Positions 57,512-64,000 of a stretch of 64,000 nt of DNA are shown piece by piece. Under the pieces are notes generated by a model. That model saw only the letters and a list, made by a program, of their open reading frames with translations. It was not told the DNA's origin and ran no database searches. The stretch comes from Megamerina dolium (Eukaryota; Arthropoda; Insecta; Diptera; Megamerinidae): positions 40,904,960 to 40,968,959 of the forward strand of contig OY978528.1 of assembly GCA_963854835.1 (NCBI GenBank), in the 5' to 3' direction. The translations under genes and the position numbers were made by a program. Each line of letters starts with the position of its first letter. Within the stretch, counting starts at the first letter, position 1.

Positions 57512-58901
57512 CAGTATGTCAAGAATGAGTTTACACATTGAAAAAAAATTCAAACTTTCAACTTTCTTAGCAAAAAACATTAACTTTTATTTCCACATAC
57601 ACATTTTTTTTTATTAGTTATAGATATTTACAGTATTTATAAAAGATTCATGAAAAAAAATTGCAAGTTCTGGACTTTGGGCTAGAGTATCCATAACTTT
57701 AACGCAGTTATAAAGAAGCCATAGTCGCACCCACTCGCCTTATGCTTTGTGTCATTATCTTGATAAAATTTGAAATGCGGTTTGCCCTCTCTGATGAAGC
57801 CACATTTTTTCGCACTACTGATTAAATGACTTCAAAATGCCTAAATAATGTTGTGCATCCATGGTTGACTCTATAAAAGCCAATTCTCCTACTCCTCTGC
57901 TTGAGATACATCCCCAAATCATAATGAACATTTTTCCAATTTTAACAGTAGGAATTATGTGTCGATTTTCTAAAGCTGTTAATGCCTTGCGCCACACTCT
58001 GGTCGGTCCATCGTTGTAATACAACATCATTTTTGTCTCGTCACAGAATATTACGTCGTCCCAATATTCATCAGGTTGAGAAATGAGCCTTGAGACGAAG
58101 GAGAAACGTCTTTCAATATTTTGTGCTGATAGCAGCGGCTTCTTACGAGCAACTCTTGATGAGTATTTGTTTCTCAGTATCGCCTGTCGTACAGTTTCAT
58201 GGGAAAGCACTATACCACACTCTTCCTTGAGTTTCTCCTCAAGCGTTCTGGTCGAAATTTGTGGATTTTTGTACAGTTCCCTTATCATTAAGCGCTCTGC
58301 CCGATCATTAATTTTAAGCTTAGGGCCACCTCCACACTTTGACTCCAATCTACCCTCATTTTCAGCTCGATTTTAAACATTATAAATTGTTTTACTTGTT
58401 ACAGAGAACATTTCTGATAACTTCTCCACATTTTCTCCCAATTGGCGATTGTAGTATATAAGCTGAACCACTTCAGCCGATAACCTTTTGCCTGGCATTT
58501 TAAAAACACAATATTTAAACAGATGATGTGGACAAAGCAAAAATTAATCACAAACTAACAAACAAAATCATAGGAACGGGTCACTGCAACGCGTTTACGC
58601 AAATAGATAACTGTAAATGTACCGTTAGTCGTTGAAGTTTTGCATAAAGTAATTGAAAAAATAGTTGTGAAAAGAGTTTCTTGACACTTGTAAGATTGAA
58701 TAAAATTTCTTTTTGTTGTTTTTTTTTATTTTCTTTTGTGTAGAACTAGTAATTTGTTTTCATGAATCTTTTATAAATACTGTAAATATCTATAACTAAT
58801 AAAAAAAAAAGTGTATATGGAAATGAAACTTAATGTTTTTTGCTAAGAAAGTTTAAAATTTGAATTTTTTTTCAATGTGTAAACTCATTCTTGACATACT
58901 G
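57512..58901 (-). mobile_element. Tc1-like DNA transposon with ~145-bp inverted repeats and TA duplication
   Basis: The ends are CAGTATGTCAAGAATGAG and its reverse complement. The inverted repeats span about 57512-57656 and 58757-58901 with few mismatches. TA lies on both sides (57510-57511 and 58902-58903). The 1390-bp length is slightly short for Tc1 elements because the transposase gene is truncated. It is inserted in the left arm of the long inverted repeat. Confidence 0.93.
57690..58498 (-). pseudogene. Tc1-like transposase, nonsense, frameshift and lost third catalytic residue
   Basis: The ATG at 58498 begins MPGKRLSAEVVQLIYYNRQ, a helix-turn-helix start. A TAA near 58375 interrupts it. 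The frame then runs through ERLMIRELYKNPQISTRTLE (second HTH) to the first catalytic Asp in VIFCDETKMM and TRVWRK and on to MDAQHYLGILKSFNQ, ending at 57815. A frameshift leads to FYQDNDTKHKAS, the second catalytic Asp. The third acidic residue (SPDLNPIE in relatives) is gone: MDTLAQSPELAI runs into the inverted repeat. The protein would cut and paste the element at TA; this copy cannot. Confidence 0.9.
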
Positions 58902-59350
58902 TATGTACATATACCTACTGCAAACAAATCAACTCTATCATCTGTGTCTCTATTGCTCTCATTTTTCGTTTTCTACATATCTTACTACGTAAATATATAT
59001 GTACACATGCGAAGCAGAATTGTCTATATTTCATTGATAAATACGCGAGATCGGCAACACAGCAATCATGCGATTGAATTTTTGCTATTTACCAAGATTT
59101 TGTCATTTTGCGCTTGTTTAGCAGCCAACACATCAAATTGTTCGTCTTTCGTTGATAACGTATACGAGTATACGTATACGAGTATGGACGGCCAATCGGC
59201 TGGTTTCATGTGCGTATAGCAGAAAGGGATGCGTGAGGCAATCAGTCTCCTTCGAATTTATATGAGATTTAGAATAAAAACCCTCTACATAACACAAATG
59301 TTCGAGGCCATATTTTTGCAGACGCAATGATGACAAATTTAGAATTAGAG

Positions 59351-61426
59351 CAGGGGTCGGCAAAATCATTTTTGAGTGTGTATTGGTGAGCGCGAGAGAG
59401 AATTGCGCTGCACAGTGCTTATAAGAACAAAGAAAAAACGTATCAAATATGTCTGGCGTATAAAGTTGTGTTTTATTTTGTTTTTTTTTTATCAACAAAA
59501 AGAATAAAAAAAAGGAGGCTTATTAATTAATATAATTATTAATATCAATATTCTTGGAACAGTTTCTTGCTAAAAGAATATTTTTAATATGGCTCCTGTT
59601 TAATTTATTTCTGTGGTTGGAGCAAATGAATTTTAAGTCAGAAAAAATTTGTTCACAAAAATATGTTGAAGGGACAAGTGATAAATACTTTAAAGAAATT
59701 TGAGGATACAAAGAGTCGTCTAAATTTCTCCAAAACTCAATAATGTCTGATTCACTACATATATTAAAGCTCATTTCGCTACGCAAGATTACAAGTTCTA
59801 CTTGAATTTTAAATTCATACTTGCATATATCACAGGTAAATGGATTTTTAAAGAGATCAATTACATTCTGAACTTTCTTAAAGTCTTTGAATCTCTCCTC
59901 AAAATTAAAAAAAAAGGGTTTCCAAAATGTTGACATGGTCATCTTTTTTTGTAAGACCTTTTGTGTTAGCAATAATAGCAGCAGTTCGTGGGAAATTTGA
60001 ATAATCACCCGACCGAACCTCAGCTAAGAGTAAATATAAAGTGGTTTGAAAACTTATAACTTTTTCAAACAGATCGGGTAAGGTTTTTTCTTTTCCTTGT
60101 AGTTTCAAATTTAATTCATTTAAATAATAAGTTAAGTCTGAAAGAAATGCTAAATCAAAATTAAAGTCATCATCCAATAAAACCTGTACTAAATTTTCTG
60201 TTCCGCTCAAATTTTCCAAGCGCAAAAACTGTAGTACTTCTTTCCTTAAAGCAAATAATCTATTTAGAGAATTACCGCGGCTTAGCCATCGAACTTCCGT
60301 GAACATTACAAGGTCACCATAGCAGGCATTACAATTTTTTAAAAATTTTGTAAACTTCCTGTGGGTAAGCGAATGATGCCCTCCTCTTATTCTATTAATT
60401 ATCTGCTCTGCAGTTTTCATGGTGGAATGGTTGCTTAAGAACTGGCATGCAAGTGAAAGTTGATGGATAATACAATGAAAAGAAAAAACATTAATATCAG
60501 TCTTTATTACCTGTCCTACAAAGCCCTCTCTTCTGCCAATCATGACACTTGCACCATCCGTGCATACTCCAGCAAGCTTACTTAGCTCGATTTTAGAAAG
60601 TTTTTCTAAAACGACTTCAAATACCAGCTTGCCGGTCACGTTTCCATAGAAAGTTTCTAATGAAAACATGGAATTAAAAACTTCGTAGTTGGAATCTACA
60701 CTTCGAATACAAATAACTAGTTGGCAAAGGTCATTTATATCAGTGCTTTCACCCAAACATATTGAAAAAAATTTGCAAGAATTAATTTTCTTTTCAATTT
60801 CCGCTTCAATAAATACACCAATTTGATCTGTCCGCCGAGATAAAGTTCTAGGGGACAAAGGAATGTTTTCAATGACATCGACCAAATGACTATTTAGTTT
60901 CTGCAAAACTTGTTTAAAAATGCCTTGCATATAAACCCCATCAGAAAAAGGCCTTCCCTTTTAAATAATATTTAAGCTAATCAAGTTAGACAAAGTCATT
61001 TTTATTGCGGTTTTTGGCTTCCCAGCGCCTTTTTTATCTTCATTTTCTTCTTTAGAAATCCATTTCTTCAGCTTTAAAAGGAACTGCTTTTTCTTTTCAA
61101 TATATAAATTATCCCTTGCTTCACCCTGAAATTTGTCAAAATCCTTATGAAACATATCATAATGTCTTTTGACATTATGTTTCTTAAAACATAAAGAATT
61201 GTGGCAAAGGAGACATTGCATTGTATTGAAAGCATTCGGAATCATAAAATATTTTCTTGCAGCCATATTATCATACATGTCCACTGTAACAAGAAAAAAT
61301 AAGAAAATTATTAGCGCACCCGTGCACGTGTTGCTTCGTTGCTGTCTCAACAACGATTGAATTGAAAGAGCGTAAGAATGCGTGTGATGTGGGAGAGCTC
61401 ATATGAGCAGCTTTTGCCGATGCCTG
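59351..61426 (-). mobile_element. hAT DNA transposon with 8-bp target duplication
   Basis: The left end is CAGGGGTCGGCAAAA. The right end in reverse complement is CAGGCATCGGCAAAA, 13 of 15 matching. The exact 8-bp repeat AATTAGAG lies at 59343-59350 and 61427-61434. The length is 2076 bp. Ends, duplication size and the encoded transposase all fit hAT. It sits in the centre of the foldback-like element. Confidence 0.95.
59523..61299 (-). pseudogene. hAT transposase (GTF2IRD2/ZBED-like branch), near-complete with two breaks
   Basis: The likely start is MAARKYFMIPNAFN near 61266. A BED-like finger CLLCHNSLCFKKHNVKRHY follows. An in-frame TAA at 60961 precedes KGRPFSDGVYMQ. The catalytic core has FFSICLGESTDINDL, GVCTDGASVMIGRREGF (catalytic Asp), FHCIIHQLSLACQ and EVRWLSRGNSLNRLF. 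A frameshift at a poly-T run near 59910 leads to the C-terminal dimerisation region (YLSLVPSTYFCEQIFSDLK, IKNILLAR), ending at 59523. It resembles the hAT branch that gave rise to GTF2IRD2- and ZBED-type host proteins. With one stop and one frameshift it is a fairly recent casualty. Confidence 0.9.
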
Positions 61427-61929
61427 AATTAGAGAGCAAACGAAACATTTTTTTCATGCATTCTGTTACACATATACATTAGAGCGGGCCAAATTTTGTA
61501 GCCACGGTCGTATAGCAAAAGCGGAAACTACTATGATTTTAGGTATATTTGTACGACAACCGATGGCTCTCAAATTAATGTTGACGCTCCGAATTTCCAG
61601 AAATTAGTATTTCTATCCATACAAAAAAAAAGCTTTTTTAAATGTTTTATATGGGAAAAATATTTATTTTTAGAAATGCGCGGGGTCAACATTATTTTAG
61701 ACCCATGGTATCGTGGAAAAATATACAAGACTTACAATCTATGTTCGGTATAGTTCATGCTATGCGATATGTCACGGTTTTTTCCTATACAAATTTTACC
61801 CGCCCTATCACCCATGTGTGCTTTTGTTTTGTATATCGAAAATCAGAGTTTCTGATTCTTTCTCTTATTCAAAGCAAAAGCAAGAACAAGAACGCATGCG
61901 TAGATGTGTGTGTGTGTGTGCAATGTATG

Positions 61930-62673
61930 GGTAATCAACGAAAGACGAACAATTTGAACAAGCGCAAAATGACAAAATTTTGAAAAATAGCAAAAATTCA
62001 ATCGCATGATTGCTGTGTTGCCGATCTCGCGTATTTATCAATGAAAAATAGACATTTCTGCTTCGCATGTGTACATATATATTTACGTAGTAAGATATGT
62101 AGAAAACGAAAAATGAGAGCAATAGAGACAAAGATGATAGAGTTGATTTGTTTGCAGTAGGTATATGTATATGGGAAGATCTCTTATTGAAATTCACTTG
62201 AGTTTCTATAGCTGAAACATTTTGATAAGAATTAATGATTGTAACTAAATTAAATTTTAATAAAAAATCATGTGCCATGACAACTTAATTAATTCTTATT
62301 GCCTACATATTTTAAAAAAATTTCTGATTTTCATAAATTTTTGAGAAAAAAAAACTAAAATATTACATTTGCTGAAATTCACCTGTGTGAATGTAGTTTA
62401 GAATTATCGTATATAATTTCAATATTGAATCTTCATCGTTGGATTCATACATAGGTACATATGAAGTATTTATATATTTGACGTGCCGACTCAAATTGAT
62501 TATGTGAAGCTGCGGTTGGTTTACTTATGAAAATGCTCATTCTGAACTGTTTCCAGTGTATCTAAAACCATTTTTGGTTTTGAGTAAAAAGGTGGCAATT
62601 GTTTCATTGCCAGATTTGCTGTTAAAACGCTGTCTATTAACAGTGGGATATCTCTATACTTCTATAGTCTCTG
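61930..62673 (-). repeat. Right arm of the long inverted repeat
   Basis: This is the uninterrupted arm. A (TG)n run at 61905-61920 lies just inside its inner edge. The frame at 61865-62278 on the minus strand and its partner at 58860-59219 are mirror products of the repeat rather than genes. Confidence 0.82.
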
Positions 62674-63082
62674 TCGTTGTTATTAACATTTATAAACCAT
62701 TCAATCCATTGCGCCTTGAATAATTATTGTTTGTGCATCTATAAAGATATTGTCAGACACAATTTGGTTTTTGGTTTGAATTTTGAAGTTTAAAGTTGCC
62801 TCGACAATTGTTGGTGTTATTGTTGTGAATATACAACGTAAACGCATATATCACTATGCATTGGAGTTTTGAGTGTGGTACCAAACGTATATCTAACAAA
62901 TACGTACATTGTTGATGATTATAGGGTGCTGGTTAATTTTTCATTTTGCAATTAAATCGAGATTGTCTATTTGCCTGAATTAAATTGAACATTTGGAAAC
63001 AAATCGTATTCGACTAGACTCAATATTGTTGGTAAATTTATTGAATTTATTAAACGTTATAAATTACTAAATAATTACGATC
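62674..63082. other. Probable leader or LTR region upstream of BEL/Pao-type gag
   Basis: AT-rich DNA lies between the inverted repeat and the gag start. A GGTGCTGGTTAA block at 62926 might be near a primer-binding site, but I cannot match it to a tRNA, and no LTR boundary can be proven because the element runs off the window. Confidence 0.35.
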
Positions 63083-63907
63083 ATGCCTGGAAGCTTGAGC
63101 GATGAAGCCGCTTCTGTTCAAAAGCCGAGTACTTTAAGGCAGCAAAGAGCAACAGCGCGTGGAAATATAACACGTATCAAAAACATGCTTGATATTCCAA
63201 CGGTAACTTGGAATGTTATAGATTTGGAATGCCGTCTAGAAATCTTAGATTCTTATATTAAACAAATAATGGCATACCAAACCAAGATCGAGAGGGAGGA
63301 TCCTGACGATGACCGAAGAGGCGATATCGAGGATCTTTGCTTACGTGCTAAATCGAGGCTTATTCAGCTTATGGGGCAATATAAGCGTCGAGAGAGTCCA
63401 ATGTTGGAGAGTACACTTGGTATTACCACGCCTCAATCGTCTCGTCTTCCGAATCTGAAATTACCGACATTTAGTGGAAAGTACGCGGAGTACAAAAATT
63501 TTATAATCTCATTCAATAACTTGGTCCATGATGAGCCACATCTAGCGACAATTGAAAAATTTAATCATTGACGCGCTCAGAACGGTAAAAGCATTCCAAG
63601 TCACAGAAGCCAATTATAAGAAAGCATTGGATCGTTTAGCAGAATGATACGATAAAAAGGTTTGATATTTTTTGATAATATCGAGCAGTTATTTGACATT
63701 CCAAAAATTACCAAACCAAATGCTTCAGCGCTTAGAAATGTGGTTGACACTGTATCCGCAATTTACGATTCGTTGCTATCATTGGGTACAGAGATGGACT
63801 CATTCAACTGGTACTATCAAAAGTTGATCCAGCTACAAAATCGAGATGGAACGATCAGATGGATTACTCCACCCTTCCTTCATGGAATGACTGCTCGAAA
63901 TTGCTAA
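63083..63907 (+). pseudogene. BEL/Pao-type gag (DUF1759-like), N-terminal part, frameshifted
   Basis: The ATG at 63083 opens a 162-residue frame with a helical N-terminal part and the hallmark LPNLKLPTFSGKYAEYKNF, followed by SFNNLVHDEP, typical of DUF1759 gag proteins of BEL/Pao elements and absent from gypsy or copia gag. The frame stops at 63571 after EKFNH. The following DNA continues the family in other frames, including a stretch near 63740-63785 with NVVDTVSAIYDSLLSLGTE, with further breaks after about 63800. It would form the capsid-like shell of the element. The copy is decayed and incomplete. Confidence 0.85.
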
Positions 63908-64000
63908 TTCGTCGATGACAATCACTCGAAGTAAATGACGATAGGTCGAGCAGATACGACAGTGCTGATCAACAGAATCCTCATAGAATTAAATCACATA
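63083..64000 (+). mobile_element. BEL/Pao-type LTR retrotransposon, 5' part (runs off the window)
   Basis: Only the gag region is visible. Assignment rests on the DUF1759-type gag below. No LTR, protease or pol is seen before the window ends. Confidence 0.7.

Larger units (their letters stand above)
57053..59156 (+). repeat. Left arm of the long inverted repeat (with Tc1 inside)
   Basis: It pairs with 61930-62673. Tc1 at 57512-58901 interrupts it after CTTCCCATA; the right arm reads straight through this point (reverse complement of 62150-62185), confirming that Tc1 came later. Confidence 0.82.
57053..62673. mobile_element. Foldback-like element with ~0.7-kb inverted arms, carrying Tc1 and hAT insertions
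   Basis: The left arm (57053-57509 plus 58904-59156) and the right arm (61930-62673) are reverse complements at high identity. Shared blocks include AGTATAGAGATATCCCACTG, GGTTTTAGATACA, GAATCCAACGATGAAG, GATCGGCAACACAGCAATCA and TTGTTCGTCTTTCGTTGAT. The right arm has about 55 bp and the left arm about 15 bp not found in the other. After removing Tc1 and hAT, the unique centre is about 0.67 kb and non-coding. The outer end seems to be CAGAGACTATA, but no target duplication is visible, so the true ends are uncertain. The superfamily is unknown. Confidence 0.75.

Noticed and set aside
58860..59219. Matching frames at 58860-59219 and 61865-62278 that look like a conserved protein pair
   Set aside because: They are two arms of one inverted repeat, so the similarity comes from the DNA repeat and not from protein conservation.

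Overview
The window looks like AT-rich, transposon-packed DNA of an insect, most likely a higher fly (a tephritid-like dipteran is my best guess; I cannot prove the species). The evidence is the mix of families: Jockey-clade LINEs with ATGA-overlapping ORFs, an LOA-clade LINE with RNase H, RTE LINEs with (AAGT)n tails, an irritans-type mariner relic, INE-1-like repeats with TATACCCTGCA ends and a BEL/Pao-type gag. I found no host gene exon, rRNA or true tRNA gene. More than half of the 64 kb can be assigned to mobile elements.

Layout. 1-7745 is AT-rich DNA with one SINE, a diverged minisatellite and an old RTE relic. 7754-11514 is a Jockey element (A1) with an 8-bp target duplication. 11568-16256 holds a truncated SINE, a short RTE 3' end and a full-length antisense RTE copy with a 14-bp target duplication. 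16535-19842 has two INE-1-like elements in opposite orientation. 19843-29125 is mostly unassigned sequence with a mariner relic, a MITE, an R1-like relic and a SINE piece. 29126-34388 is an antisense Jockey (A2) split by a 5'-truncated Jockey of another subfamily (B) with a 9-bp target duplication. SINEs and an LOA RNase H relic follow at 34610-38882.

41091-53690 is the main structure, a layered nest. A Jockey of subfamily C was hit in ORF1 by an LOA-clade LINE (41823-50011, 13-bp target duplication). The LOA element was in turn hit by an RTE (44000-46473, 14-bp duplication) and by a solo LTR (46634-47409, 5-bp duplication). The same Jockey C also carries an antisense LOA-type fragment (50721-52420). 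An eroded RTE copy and a head-to-head SINE pair follow. 57053-62673 is a long inverted-repeat (foldback-like) element containing a Tc1-like element in its left arm and a hAT element in its centre, both with correct target duplications. The window ends in a decayed BEL/Pao gag.

These are selfish elements rather than a pathway. The likely partnerships are autonomous LINEs (RTE, Jockey, LOA) supplying enzymes, and a tRNA-derived SINE whose 3' end resembles the RTE tail and may have been moved by RTE machinery. Nearly every coding region is broken by frameshifts, stops or deletions. The best preserved is the nested RTE, whose remaining reading frame is interrupted by a single in-frame TGA.
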